A stretch of 64,000 nt of DNA from JAIVHA01 sp965367295 (lineage in GTDB: Bacteria; Pseudomonadota; Gammaproteobacteria; DSM-19610), in contig CBDUHN010000004.1 in NCBI GenBank assembly GCA_965367295.1, positions 1 to 64,000 on the forward strand, in the 5' to 3' direction. The notes under the pieces are model-generated. The model saw only the letters and a list, made by a program, of their open reading frames with translations, was not told the DNA's origin and did not search any database. How positions within the stretch are numbered: the stretch's first letter is position 1; every line of letters starts with the position of its first letter. Shown piece after piece: positions 24,748 to 33,706 of the stretch. The position numbers were made by a program, and so were the translations under genes.

Positions 24748-26142
24748 CTAACCTGCCGTCGTCGGCGGAGCCTTCATCAAGGCCTCGATTTCCGTACCCA
24801 GTTCATCGAGCATCTCCGGTGCCAGTTGCTCCTGCTTACGCAGGCGGCTGAAAATCTTTTCGAGACGTTTGCGGCTTTGGGCATCGCTGCGCTGCAGTAC
24901 GCCGGACTCCTCGCCAAGGCGTAGCGGTCCCCGATCAGCATGCGTGCGTTGCTCAACGGTCTGATGATGCAGCAGGGCGCGGCTCAGCACCACATACGGG
25001 AAATTCACGTTGCGCATGGGCCCGACGACAAGTAATTCCCCCCCCAGCGGCAAGCCCATGACCTTGATCTCCGCCACCCGGTCGGCGGTCAGCCAGGTGG
25101 ACACTCCGCCGATCAGTGCCCCCAACCCGGCACCCAGGAACAGGGAATGACCGCCCACGGCAAGATCGATGGCTGCCCCCGCCGATGCCCCGCCCACACC
25201 ACCGGTGGCCACCAGTTGCCGGCGCGTGAGGCCGAACAGGCGCCAGGTCTCCTCGGCGAACAGATCCTGCTCCAGCAGCTCGAAGGCCGCTTCCTGTCGC
25301 TCCAGGTGATGGTAGTGGTACAGCGCTTCCACCTCCTGACGGCAGCCCCGTTCCCTGGCTGTTAGTTCTTTCCGGTAACGCTCGCGCAGGCGCTGTTTCT
25401 GCAGGTCTCCAGTCGGGCTGCTGCTCAGCCTTTGCTCCACGGTGTAGGTGAGCATGGCGACCAGATTTTCAGCAATCATCCTTGCAGCCGTGGCGCGCCG
25501 CTGGTCTTGCTCGGAGCGCAGGACCTCCACCGCATGCTCCAGTGCCGGTCGCCAGGCTTCATTGATCTCACCGAACGCCAGCAGCAGCTGCACGCGCTTG
25601 TCGAAATCCGCGGTCAGTGCATCGAACACCCGCACAATACGGAAATGCTGACCCAACGCTTTTTGCCATTGCGCACTGTGATCGGTGTCACCGATCATAT
25701 TGATAAGTGCCAGGCTGGGTTGACCGGTCCAGCGCAGTATTTCCATTTCGGCTTCGTATTCTTCACCGAAGGGCTTGGACCCATCCACCACATATAAAAT
25801 ACCAGCACCCTCCAGCACCGGGGTGAGCAGTTCGCATTCGGAGAAATACCGTTCATCATGGCGGTGCTCCTCGACGAAGCGGCGCACGACCTCCGGCCGG
25901 TCCACGGAGCTGCGGCTGTGCTGGCGCATCCATTCCAGCGCCGCACGTGCGCGTTGGAAGCCTGGCGTATCGACCAGCGTGTACAACACCTGGTCGTCGA
26001 TACGCATGGGGTAGGCACGGTTTTTCACCGTGGTACCGGGAATCGGTGCCACCGCCACGCTGTCATCACGCGACAGGGTGGACACGATACTGCTCTTGCC
26101 CTTGTTGGGATGGCCGACAATGGCGAAAACCGGTGTCGTCAT
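24748..26142 (-). CDS. DUF3482 GTPase, Era/EngA-like G domain with membrane-inserting C-terminal domain
   Basis: This 464-residue protein begins with a Ras-like G domain: P-loop GHPNKGKSS (Lys16), switch PGTTVKN, DTPGFQRAR, and a degenerate NKxD region read as NMIGDTD. A helical region (EQRLSSSPTGDLQKQRLRER onward) and a Gly/Ala-rich hydrophobic stretch (ATGGVGGASAGAAIDLAVGG, about residue 330) match DUF3482. The ATG at 26142 overlaps the stop of the upstream DUF2868 gene (ATGA). The pair recurs across gammaproteobacteria with no firmly known role. I infer a GTP-controlled membrane process. Confidence 0.82.
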   Translation of the reverse strand: MTTPVFAIVGHPNKGKSSIVSTLSRDDSVAVAPIPGTTVKNRAYPMRIDDQVLYTLVDTPGFQRARAALEWMRQHSRSSVDRPEVVRRFVEEHRHDERYFSECELLTPVLEGAGILYVVDGSKPFGEEYEAEMEILRWTGQPSLALINMIGDTDHSAQWQKALGQHFRIVRVFDALTADFDKRVQLLLAFGEINEAWRPALEHAVEVLRSEQDQRRATAARMIAENLVAMLTYTVEQRLSSSPTGDLQKQRLRERYRKELTARERGCRQEVEALYHYHHLERQEAAFELLEQDLFAEETWRLFGLTRRQLVATGGVGGASAGAAIDLAVGGHSLFLGAGLGALIGGVSTWLTADRVAEIKVMGLPLGGELLVVGPMRNVNFPYVVLSRALLHHQTVEQRTHADRGPLRLGEESGVLQRSDAQSRKRLEKIFSRLRKQEQLAPEMLDELGTEIEALMKAPPTTAG

Positions 26143-27605
26143 GGGCTGGCTCGCAGCTGCTCGACATGCAGGTCGGGATCTTCGAGGCGACTCAGGGTCT
26201 GTTCCCACACCGCACGGTCTGCGGATTGTACGGGGCGGCCACCACCGGTCAGCGCCACCACGATCGGGCGGCCGACTCCACAACGCCGACGTATTGCCTG
26301 CAGAAAATCCAGGAATTCCAGCAGCGGCGGCTCCCAGGCCTTGGCCACCACGGCCACACCCACCGCCGCAGCATTGCACAGGGATTCAATGGTGGCACGA
26401 TCCTGCTCGGTGGAGCATCCGCCACCGGCGGCCATGACCCGCACCGGATCGATACCGAGCGCCTGCAGTTCGGTATTCAGCACAGATGCTGGTGCTTCAT
26501 GGGACCAGGTCACCACCTCACAGCGCAGCGCATAGTGCGCTGCCGCCGCGGGCACGGATGAGCCGGCAGCATGGGATGTGGCAGCGATTTCCGGCTGGGA
26601 TGCCGCGGTACTGACCAGCGGGTTGTTCATGCGGGACAGTAATTCCGGCGCACCCGGCAAACGTGGCAGGGCGGTACGCAGATGATGGTGCAGGCGCTGC
26701 CAGGAAAGCACCAGCGTCACCAGCCTTGGCAGCAGACCATAGGTGGTAATGGCCATGGCGACGAACGGCCACCAGTCCCCCAGGCGTGCGGCCTGCGTGC
26801 TATTGCCGTTGCCATGGGCGGCGAGTCGGTAAAAGCGGCTGACCTCCACCAGGGACGCATCGGGCACCGCCGACGGAAACCAGGCATGCCAGGGCCAGGC
26901 CAGGGTCTGCACGGCGCTGTGGAAACGGCCGGGATTCCATTCCAGGGTAGTGCTCCAGCCGAACGCCAGATCGGAGAACGACACCAGGTAGAACAGGGCC
27001 AGCAACAGGCCGAGGTTGAACAACACCGCAAATAGCTGCGACCAGAAAGACAACAGCCAACGGGCCGACGGCGCCAGCACCACCGCGTGCTCGCGTTGCC
27101 AGAGGATTTCCAGGCCGCCGCCCCCGTGGCCGAAGCGTTTGGCCAGCAAATGACCGAGCCGCCCCGGATTGAAATAACGCAGGGCGTCACGCAGCGCTTG
27201 CAGCCCGGGAAGTGGCATCGGCAGGGCGACCAGTAGCCACACCAGTAACAGCAGCAACTGCGGCAGCACCAGCACCGCCAGGACATTGACCAGATTGATG
27301 GGGACCACGCCATCGTAGTGCAGTACCACCTGCGCCAGGCCCCAACCACTCATCAGTCCGGCGACGGCCAACAGCAACCCCATCAGGGCGGCGAGCTGGG
27401 CCGCCTGCTGGCCACGCGGCTCTGCCTGCGCCGCCACCAGTTCCAGCCAGGCGTGGATCTGGCGGTGAGGTTGCCGGCGCCACTGCTGCACCTGGGTACC
27501 CAGGTGGCGATCACGGGTTTTCTTTTGCTCCAGCGGGGTGAGGCGATCCGCCTCCAGGGCCGTCTTGAAATCGATGAGCGTGCCGAGCAGAGACATGGGG
27601 TTCAT
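26139..27605 (-). CDS. DUF2868 membrane protein, partner of the DUF3482 GTPase
   Basis: This protein of about 488 residues has an N-terminal cytoplasmic part (DFKTALEADRLTPLEQKKTRDR). Four to five membrane segments follow, including LAALMGLLLAVAGLMSGWGL and VLAVLVLPQLLLLLVWLLVA. A C-terminal soluble domain ends in VALTGGGRPVQSADRAVWEQ. The VVTWSH...DPVRVMAAGG segment looks like a degenerate nucleotide-binding fold (inference). It is coupled by a 4-nt overlap to the GTPase gene. The start is uncertain among ATG 27605, ATG 27596 and an upstream start. Confidence 0.78.
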   Translation of the reverse strand: MNPMSLLGTLIDFKTALEADRLTPLEQKKTRDRHLGTQVQQWRRQPHRQIHAWLELVAAQAEPRGQQAAQLAALMGLLLAVAGLMSGWGLAQVVLHYDGVVPINLVNVLAVLVLPQLLLLLVWLLVALPMPLPGLQALRDALRYFNPGRLGHLLAKRFGHGGGGLEILWQREHAVVLAPSARWLLSFWSQLFAVLFNLGLLLALFYLVSFSDLAFGWSTTLEWNPGRFHSAVQTLAWPWHAWFPSAVPDASLVEVSRFYRLAAHGNGNSTQAARLGDWWPFVAMAITTYGLLPRLVTLVLSWQRLHHHLRTALPRLPGAPELLSRMNNPLVSTAASQPEIAATSHAAGSSVPAAAAHYALRCEVVTWSHEAPASVLNTELQALGIDPVRVMAAGGGCSTEQDRATIESLCNAAAVGVAVVAKAWEPPLLEFLDFLQAIRRRCGVGRPIVVALTGGGRPVQSADRAVWEQTLSRLEDPDLHVEQLRASP

Positions 27606-27719
27606 CCGGCCATTGTAATGAATATCCTGGACAGCCGGCATTCTATCCGATTTCACGCCCCGGTGAGGTCAGGGCCTGCCGGGTCTGAACCGATATCGTC
27701 CTGTGCCGGGCGCCCTACC

Positions 27720-28613
27720 CTAGTACAAGGCCCGCAGCGCATAGCCGCGCTGTGCCAGCAGGTTCAATATCCCTTCCCGGCCCGGCAGGTGCAGGGCGCC
27801 GATGGCGATAAAGGCATGGCCTGCTTCCAGCTGGGGCTGCATACGCTCCACCATGCGATGATTACGCTCCACCACCAGGGTACGGTTCAATCGCTCCACC
27901 AGTTGTGGTGAACTGCGCCCCAAGGCGTCATCGCTCAGGCGTTGTATCTCCACCAGATCCCGTGCCAGGTAGGCCCGGGTCATGGCCTCCAGCAGTTCCC
28001 GGGATTCATCCTGGTGTGCCACTGCATCGGTCAGCATCTCGATCTGCTCGGCCATCGGCAGGGAATCGAACACCGCCATCTGCTCCGCTGCGGTTTCCAG
28101 GCCGGCCACGGTCTTCCCCTCCGCGATGGCCTGCTCATACAGCAGGCGATCCAGGAACAGACCGGTTTGTGTTTTGGGCATCATCAGGGTGACCGCCACT
28201 GCCCAGGGCTTCATCCGGTCCAGTACGATATCCGGGATACCATATTCCGCCATGGCCTGTGCGGTACGTTGAAACAGCGCCTCACCCAGCCGGGATTTCA
28301 GGCTGCTGCCATCGCGGGACAGCATCGCCGTACCAAGGGTCTGCAGCGCCTCGGCATTCAGATCGATTTCCAGCACCAGCCGTTCCGCATCGGCAAAGGC
28401 CTGCGCCACCGCCTCCGGCAGGCGGGTCACGCGGGGATCCTCTGAATGAATGGTACCCAGCAGATAACTGGGCGCCCGGCCATCGACCCGAACCTCCCAT
28501 AACAGGCCCCGTGCGAAACCTTCCCCGGCACTCGACACCCAGGGCAGGGTGATCAGCAGCAACAACAGCCAGCCGGCCGTACGCTTTTTTTGTACCGGGT
28601 TTACTGGGTGCAT
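27720..28613 (-). CDS. TraB/GumN family protein
   Basis: This 297-residue protein has an N-terminal signal sequence (GWLLLLLITLPWVSSAGEG). The TraB/GumN (YbaP-like) motifs are present: LLWEVRVDGRAPSYLLGTIHSEDPRV at the N-terminus, GLETAAEQMAVFD in the middle and HAFIAIGALHLPGREGILNLL at the C-terminus. The conserved GTIH and GALHLPG histidines suggest a metal-dependent hydrolase fold, possibly a protease. Function in this organism is unknown. It is probably secreted to the periplasm. Confidence 0.85.
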   Translation of the reverse strand: MHPVNPVQKKRTAGWLLLLLITLPWVSSAGEGFARGLLWEVRVDGRAPSYLLGTIHSEDPRVTRLPEAVAQAFADAERLVLEIDLNAEALQTLGTAMLSRDGSSLKSRLGEALFQRTAQAMAEYGIPDIVLDRMKPWAVAVTLMMPKTQTGLFLDRLLYEQAIAEGKTVAGLETAAEQMAVFDSLPMAEQIEMLTDAVAHQDESRELLEAMTRAYLARDLVEIQRLSDDALGRSSPQLVERLNRTLVVERNHRMVERMQPQLEAGHAFIAIGALHLPGREGILNLLAQRGYALRALY

Positions 28614-28688
28614 GTTGCCTGCTCCTGCGGGATGACGTGACCGGATTCAATCATCGCACCACCGCCGTGGATTCGGTATGCTTGCGCC

Positions 28689-29345
28689 ATGACTCAACAA
28701 TCGACCCAAACCCCGATGGCGCTGCGTTTCCGGGGCTTTCTCCCCGTGGTTGTGGATGTGGAAACCGCGGGTTTCAACGCCAAGAAAGATGCCCTGCTGG
28801 AAGTGGCCGCCGTAACCCTGGAGATTGATTCCCGCGGTTACATGCGGATCGATGAAACCATCCACTGTCACGTGGAACCCTTTCCCGGCGCCAACCTCGA
28901 CCCCAAGGCCCTGGCCTTTACCGGCATCGATCCGTTTCACCCGTTCCGCATGGCCAAGTCGGAAGCAGAGGCATTGCAGCACATCTTCCACCCCATTCGC
29001 CAGGCCGTAAAAGCCCAGGGCTGCACCCGCGCCATCCTGGTGGGCCACAATCCGTCCTTCGATCTCGGTTTCATCAACGCCGCTGCCAATCGTATCAAGG
29101 TCAAGCGTAACCCCTTCCACCAGTTCAGTACCTTCGACACCGCCACGCTGGGTGGCCTCGCCTATGGTCAGACCGTACTGGCACGCGCGGTGCAGGCCGC
29201 CGGTTTCCAGTGGAACGAGGAACAGGCTCATTCCGCCGTCTACGATGCCCAACAGACTGCCGAACTGTTCTGTGCCATCGTCAATCGCTGGCAGGAACTG
29301 GGCGGGTTCCAGTTTCCCGAAGCCACCGAGGATGAAACCGGGTAA
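28689..29345 (+). CDS. rnt: Ribonuclease T
   Basis: This 218-residue DEDDh exonuclease has VVDVETAGFNAKKDALLEVA (Asp/Glu), ILVGHNPSFDLGF, the FDTATLGGLAYGQTVL segment and EEQAHSAVYDAQQTAEL with the catalytic His and Asp. RNase T trims the 3' ends of tRNA and other stable RNAs. It is a single gene divergent from the TraB gene and followed by a strong bidirectional hairpin. Confidence 0.95.
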   Translation: MTQQSTQTPMALRFRGFLPVVVDVETAGFNAKKDALLEVAAVTLEIDSRGYMRIDETIHCHVEPFPGANLDPKALAFTGIDPFHPFRMAKSEAEALQHIFHPIRQAVKAQGCTRAILVGHNPSFDLGFINAAANRIKVKRNPFHQFSTFDTATLGGLAYGQTVLARAVQAAGFQWNEEQAHSAVYDAQQTAELFCAIVNRWQELGGFQFPEATEDETG

Positions 29346-29386
29346 GCGCAGGCTGGTTGTATTTCAGACATTCGACACGCGCACAA

Positions 29387-29423
29387 AAAACCCCCGGTAC
29401 CCTATTCAAGGCCCGGGGGTTTT
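29387..29423. terminator. Bidirectional terminator between rnt and the di-haem peroxidase
   Basis: AAAACCCCCGG (29387-29397) pairs with CCGGGGGTTTT (29413-29423), an 11-bp stem with a 15-nt loop. The A/T ends give a T-tract in both directions. Confidence 0.85.
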
Positions 29424-29443
29424 CACTTCCGTACTGACGCCGA

Positions 29444-30481
29444 TCAGGAGCCGCCGAGAATATACCAGCCCTCGGTGGCAGGTAGACGCGGCATGGTCTG
29501 GACAGGGAACTCACCGCTCAGGCCCTTGAGGAAGGCGGTGATATCCGCCACCTGTTCCGCACTCAGATCCTGGTTGAGCTGGGTCTTACCCATCACCTTT
29601 ACCGCCTCTTCCAGGGTTGGCACCGCACCATTGTGGAAATAGGGTGCAGTCAGGGCGATATTGCGCAGCGTGGGCACCTTGAACAGGTGCTTGTCGGCAT
29701 CGTTCCTGGTGACCTCGAAACGGCCTTTGTCATCCATGAGTTTGTACTGTTGCACGTAGGCATTGTCGGCAAAGGTCGGGAACTTCATGAAGAACCCGGT
29801 ACCCGCAGGCATGCTGGGCCCGCTGAAGGCCGCTCCGGAATGACAGGAAGTGCAGCCGACCGAGGCAAAGGTATTCATGCCCCGCACCTGCTGATCCGTC
29901 AGCGCCTTTTTGTCACCCTTCACATAACGGTCATAGGGGCTGTTGGGGGTGATCAGGGTGCGCTCGTAGGCGGCCACAGCCTTGGCGGCATTGTCCACGG
30001 TCATCGGCTTGTCTTTGCCGAAGGCGGCCTCGAACAGGGGCCGGTAACCTGGAATGGCGCGCACCCGGTCCATGGTCTTTTCCAGGTCGCTCATGCCCAT
30101 TTCGACAGGATTGACCACCGGCCCCTTGGCCTGCTCTTCCAGGGTGGCAGCACGACCATCCCAGAACTGGGAGGAAGCGAAGGCCGAGTTCCACACTGTG
30201 GGCGAACTGCGGCCGCCGGTCTTGCCATGCACGCCCATGGAGTTGGGGCGGTTGTCATCGCCTCCCAACATCACATTGTGACAGGAATTGCAGGACACGG
30301 TGCCGGTGGAGGAAAAACGCGGGTCGAAGTAGAGCGCACGGCCCAGTTCCACCTTTTCCGGGGTGGTGGGGTTATCCGCCGGCGCCGGCGCCACATCAGG
30401 GAGTGCCAGCCATTCCGCACTGGCCGCCTGAGCGCCCGCCAGAAACAATGCCGTCACCAGGACTTTCATCGGGGTTTTCAT
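29444..30481 (-). CDS. Di-haem cytochrome c peroxidase
   Basis: This 345-residue periplasmic protein has a signal peptide (VLVTALFLAGAQAASA). Two c-type haem sites are present, CNSCH (with FSSTGTVSCNSCHNV) and CTSCH (NTFASVGCTSCHSG), plus the conserved VPTLRNIALTAPYFHNGAVPTLEEAV. It reduces hydrogen peroxide with electrons from a small cytochrome. AAGGAG lies 6 nt before the ATG at 30481; an upstream start at 30499 is less likely. Upstream sits an AT-rich region with two inverted repeats, suggesting tight regulation. Confidence 0.93.
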   Translation of the reverse strand: MKTPMKVLVTALFLAGAQAASAEWLALPDVAPAPADNPTTPEKVELGRALYFDPRFSSTGTVSCNSCHNVMLGGDDNRPNSMGVHGKTGGRSSPTVWNSAFASSQFWDGRAATLEEQAKGPVVNPVEMGMSDLEKTMDRVRAIPGYRPLFEAAFGKDKPMTVDNAAKAVAAYERTLITPNSPYDRYVKGDKKALTDQQVRGMNTFASVGCTSCHSGAAFSGPSMPAGTGFFMKFPTFADNAYVQQYKLMDDKGRFEVTRNDADKHLFKVPTLRNIALTAPYFHNGAVPTLEEAVKVMGKTQLNQDLSAEQVADITAFLKGLSGEFPVQTMPRLPATEGWYILGGS

Positions 30482-30521
30482 CGGTATCTCCTTTGCCATA
30501 ACGTTTATAAATAAATGGTAT

Positions 30522-30536
30522 TTAGATTAAGTCTAA
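30522..30536. promoter_or_regulatory. Inverted repeat overlapping the probable -35 of the peroxidase gene
   Basis: TTAGA (30522-30526) and TCTAA (30532-30536) flank a 5-nt centre. On the minus strand TTAGAC could be the -35 of a promoter whose -10 (TATTTA) lies 17 bases further. It is a candidate repressor or activator site; the regulator is unknown. Confidence 0.4.
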
Positions 30537-30546
30537 TATCTCTTCA

Positions 30547-30574
30547 TTGTATATAAGCGAATACTTATATACAA
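30547..30574. promoter_or_regulatory. 11-bp perfect inverted repeat, candidate operator
   Basis: TTGTATATAAG (30547-30557) and CTTATATACAA (30564-30574) are exact inverted repeats with a 6-nt spacer. They lie between the divergent peroxidase gene and the unknown gene that follows. AT-richness in a GC-rich region and exact symmetry suggest a dimeric regulator site controlling one or both genes. It does not match the FNR consensus. Confidence 0.55.
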
Positions 30575-30668
30575 GTAGCGGCTTGGTGGGGGAGGCATTT
30601 TGCCTGGCCGGCACGCAGCTATTACACTCGTATCTCCCAGAACAAACCGTCGCAGGCCCACCGCACCC

Positions 30669-31223
30669 ATGACGCAACTCCTCGAAAAAGAAGAACAGAT
30701 CCGTCAGGCCCATGCCGGCCTGATCCATCGGGTGGTGATCGCCACCCAGAATCCCGCCGCCGTGTCCGATCTCGACCGCCTGCTCAAGGAAGCCCTGGAC
30801 AATGGCTGGACTGCCCTGGTCGCCATCATCCGCAAGATCCTCAAGGGCAGCCGCGATACCGCCCTGCTACGCGGCCTCGACGAGGAGGATGCCGTCATCG
30901 TCAGCTCCATCCTCAACGGCATCCAGAATCCGGGCACCCTGCCCAGGCTCGACCAGCAGATCGATGGCGGCATGGCAGCGCCAGGCCTGGCCTCCATCGT
31001 GCACACTGCCCGCAGCGGTGATATCGATACCCTGCAACTGCTGGGCACCATGGCCACCCAGATGATGGAAGCCGGCGGTGACATGGCGCGGCTCGCGGCC
31101 ATCATGCGTCCGCTGGTGCTCGGGGAACGCGACCCCAACAAACTCTGTGAAGGCATGACCGACCAGGGAGAAGCCCTGGTGCTCAACATCCTCGCCGAAC
31201 TCAAGAAACTCGAGACGCATTAG
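30669..31223 (+). CDS. Uncharacterised helical protein
   Basis: This 184-residue, Leu/Ala/Ile-rich soluble protein contains repeated short helices (AALDNG-like, ARSGDIDTLQLLGTMATQMM, GDMARLAAIMRPLVLGERDPN). The repeat-like ILNGIQNPG and LGERDPN turns suggest an alpha-helical scaffold. I do not recognise the family. ATG 30669 is chosen. A TTG at 30600 has a better ribosome-binding site (GGAGG) but would add a non-conserved-looking Arg/Pro-rich leader. It is divergent from the peroxidase gene. Confidence 0.65.
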   Translation: MTQLLEKEEQIRQAHAGLIHRVVIATQNPAAVSDLDRLLKEALDNGWTALVAIIRKILKGSRDTALLRGLDEEDAVIVSSILNGIQNPGTLPRLDQQIDGGMAAPGLASIVHTARSGDIDTLQLLGTMATQMMEAGGDMARLAAIMRPLVLGERDPNKLCEGMTDQGEALVLNILAELKKLETH

Positions 31224-31290
31224 CGTCTGCACGGATCTCCTTTGCCTGGCCTTGTCCGAATGAATGCGGACATCACGGCCCAGCCGGGCG

Positions 31291-32625
31291 CTATACCTGC
31301 AGCGGCAGCCGCACATGAACGGCGAAGCCACCCAGCGATTCGGAGCGTCCGAGCCTGATCTCGCCCCGCAGCGCCTCGACGATCTCCTGCACAATCGCCA
31401 GCCCGAGACCATGTCCCGGCACCTCATGTTCATCCATCCGCACACCACGGCGATGCAACCGTTCCAGCTCTTCCTCACTGCGACCGGGACCGTCGTCCTC
31501 GACCTGGATCATCAGGCCCGCGTCATCCCACAGCCGCAGCCGTACTTCGCTACGCGCCCATTTACAGGCATTGTCGAGCAGGTTGCCCACCAGTTCGAGC
31601 AGGTCTTCCTTGTCACCGAAACAGCTCAGTCCCTCGGGCACATCTACAATCAGCTTGAGGTGCTTGTCCCGGTAGGCCATGCGCAGCACCTCCACCAGGG
31701 CGGGCAATTCCTCGCTCAGGTTCACCTGTTCACCCCGATAGGCACCGCCGGCCAACCGGGCCCGACGCAGTTCCGCCTCTACACGCGTATGCAGCGCATC
31801 CACCTGGCTACGCAGGTGCTGTTGCAGCTCCGGGTACTCGGCCAGCTGTTTGCGCTCTGCCAGCTGGCGGATCACCGCGAGCGGGGTTTTCAGGGCATGG
31901 GCCAGATTACCGAGGCTGTTGCGGGAGCGGTCGACCCGTTGCTGCAGCAGTGCCAGCAAATGGTTCACCTGTTTCACCAGTGGCTGGATTTCTTCCGGCA
32001 CCGATTCACTCAGCGCCTTCCGCTGCCCCAGCTCCAGGGCCTGCAGCTGGCCCAGGGTATCCTGCAAGGGCTGAAATCCACGCCGCAGCATGCGCTGCTG
32101 TAGCAATAACAGTGAGACCAGCACCAGTGTACTGAACAGCAGATAAAGCCCCTGGAACCTGCGCACCGAGACCCGCAACGGTGACAGATCCTCGGCCACG
32201 GCAATGGACAACACCTGGCCACCCTTTTCATAACCGGCGATGCGCACCAGCAGCATCTGTTGCTGCGGCCCATTCATGCGCCGCGTCTCCACCACGCCAG
32301 CCGGCACCTCGGGCACATCAAAAGGAGCATCCCACAGGGAACGGGAGCGAATCCGCTGTACGGCGTTGTCCACCAGGTAATAATGCCCGGAATAGGGCCG
32401 ATGATAGACAGGGTCCTGAAAGGCCTGATTCAGCGCCACATGCCCCTGCCCATCCAGGCTCAATGAAGTCAGCAGCATTTCCGCATCATGCTCCAGGCGC
32501 GTAAGCAGCCAGTTATCCACCAGCAGGCGCATGCCGTAGCTGCCCATGAGGCCGATCGCCAGCAGCGTCATGGCCAGCGAAATACCCAGCCCCATGTTCA
32601 GGCGGGATTGGATGGAGGTGGTCAA
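31291..32625 (-). CDS. Two-component sensor histidine kinase (PhoQ/QseC type)
   Basis: This 444-residue membrane kinase has TM1 (about 12-34) and a ~120-residue periplasmic sensor. TM2 follows (LYLLFSTLVLVSLLLLQQRM), then HAMP-like helices. HisKA carries LGNLAHALKTPLAVIRQLAE. The HATPase has NLLDNACKWARSEV, QVEDDGPGRSEEELERL and GHGLGLAIVQEIVEAL. Its start overlaps the regulator stop by 4 nt. Downstream of the regulator-side cluster lie PepSY and cytochrome b561 genes, so redox or envelope/metal signals are plausible. Confidence 0.9.
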   Translation of the reverse strand: MTTSIQSRLNMGLGISLAMTLLAIGLMGSYGMRLLVDNWLLTRLEHDAEMLLTSLSLDGQGHVALNQAFQDPVYHRPYSGHYYLVDNAVQRIRSRSLWDAPFDVPEVPAGVVETRRMNGPQQQMLLVRIAGYEKGGQVLSIAVAEDLSPLRVSVRRFQGLYLLFSTLVLVSLLLLQQRMLRRGFQPLQDTLGQLQALELGQRKALSESVPEEIQPLVKQVNHLLALLQQRVDRSRNSLGNLAHALKTPLAVIRQLAERKQLAEYPELQQHLRSQVDALHTRVEAELRRARLAGGAYRGEQVNLSEELPALVEVLRMAYRDKHLKLIVDVPEGLSCFGDKEDLLELVGNLLDNACKWARSEVRLRLWDDAGLMIQVEDDGPGRSEEELERLHRRGVRMDEHEVPGHGLGLAIVQEIVEALRGEIRLGRSESLGGFAVHVRLPLQV

Positions 32626-33290
32626 TCGGAAATCCTGCCGAACACATAGCCCTGCCCACGGCGGGTCTGGATGAGATCATCACCCAGTTTATGCCGGAGG
32701 CGGCGCACATAGACCTCGATCACATTACTGTCCTTGTCCGAATCATAGTCATAGACATGTTCGGTCAGGCGGCTCTTGGACAGCACCTTGCCCTCGTTGA
32801 GCATGAAATAGCGCAGCAGGCGAAACTCGGTTCCGGTCAGGTCGACCACCTGGCCATCCGGTGTAGTGGCGGACTGGGTATCCTCATCCAGTTGCAGGCC
32901 GGCCGATTCCAGCGCACCGGTACTACTGCCGTTGGCGCGCCGTATCAGCGCATTCAGGCGCGCGATCAGTTCTTCCACGTGAAAAGGCTTGCCAAGATAA
33001 TCGTCTGCACCGGCCTTGAAGCCTTCCACCTTTTCCTGCCAGCCATCCCGGGCGGTCAGAATCAGTACCGACACCGGATTGCCATTGGCGCGCCAGTGGC
33101 GTAACACATCGAGACCGGAACGCTTCGGCAAACCCAGATCCAGCACCACGGCATCATAGGGTTCCTCATTGCCCATGAACTCGCCCTCGACGCCATCCCG
33201 TGCCCAATCAATGGCAAACCCGGCACGCTCCATATCCGCACGCAGGGTCGCACCAATCAGGGCATCGTCTTCCACCAGCAGTATCCGCAT
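32622..33290 (-). CDS. OmpR/PhoP-family response regulator
   Basis: This 222-residue protein has a receiver domain (MRILLVEDDALIGATLR, phospho-acceptor in VVLDLGLPKRSG, conserved Lys in YLGKPFHVEEL). The C-terminal winged-helix has LTGTEFRLLRYFMLNEGKVLS and VEVYVRRLRHKLG-like residues. It is the partner of the overlapping kinase gene. PepSY and cytochrome b561 genes directly upstream on the same strand form the likely operon and target. Confidence 0.93.
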   Translation of the reverse strand: MRILLVEDDALIGATLRADMERAGFAIDWARDGVEGEFMGNEEPYDAVVLDLGLPKRSGLDVLRHWRANGNPVSVLILTARDGWQEKVEGFKAGADDYLGKPFHVEELIARLNALIRRANGSSTGALESAGLQLDEDTQSATTPDGQVVDLTGTEFRLLRYFMLNEGKVLSKSRLTEHVYDYDSDKDSNVIEVYVRRLRHKLGDDLIQTRRGQGYVFGRISD

Positions 33291-33329
33291 CCAGATTCCT
33301 TCGTCCCGCTTTCCCTGCCCGCCTGCAGG

Positions 33330-33668
33330 CTAGCGCCCGTGTTGTACGGCTTCACCACTCTGGGCATCATAGAACAGCTTGTTGACCTTGCCCGCGTCAT
33401 CCAGCACTTCGACTTCATACAGGTAGCGGCCATCCTCATGTTCCAGCTCCGCTTCCAGTACCCGGCCACCATGTTCCTCGCGGATACGGCCCAGCACATC
33501 CTCCAGTGACCGGATATCACCCGCCTGCTGGAGTGCACGCGCCTTATCATGGGACTCCTCGCCAAAGTCGGTTTCATCGGCGATGCTCAGCGTAACCGCC
33601 ACCAGCAATGTGCCACCCACCAACACCGACATCCACCCGGCATCGAATCGAATTCTAGCCATTCTCAT
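33330..33668 (-). CDS. PepSY-domain periplasmic protein
   Basis: This 112-residue protein has an N-terminal signal/anchor (WMSVLVGGTLLVAVTLSIA). One PepSY-like domain follows: ARALQQAGDIRSLEDVLGRI, then GGRVLEAELEHEDGRYLYEVEVLDDAGKVNKLFYDAQSGEAV. Small PepSY proteins are often encoded beside PhoPQ-like two-component systems and cytochrome b561 proteins, as here. Its role may be modulation of the sensor (inference). Confidence 0.87.
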   Translation of the reverse strand: MRMARIRFDAGWMSVLVGGTLLVAVTLSIADETDFGEESHDKARALQQAGDIRSLEDVLGRIREEHGGRVLEAELEHEDGRYLYEVEVLDDAGKVNKLFYDAQSGEAVQHGR

Positions 33669-33706
33669 TTCACCTCTACACGACCCAGATCAACAAAGCA
33701 TCCGGA

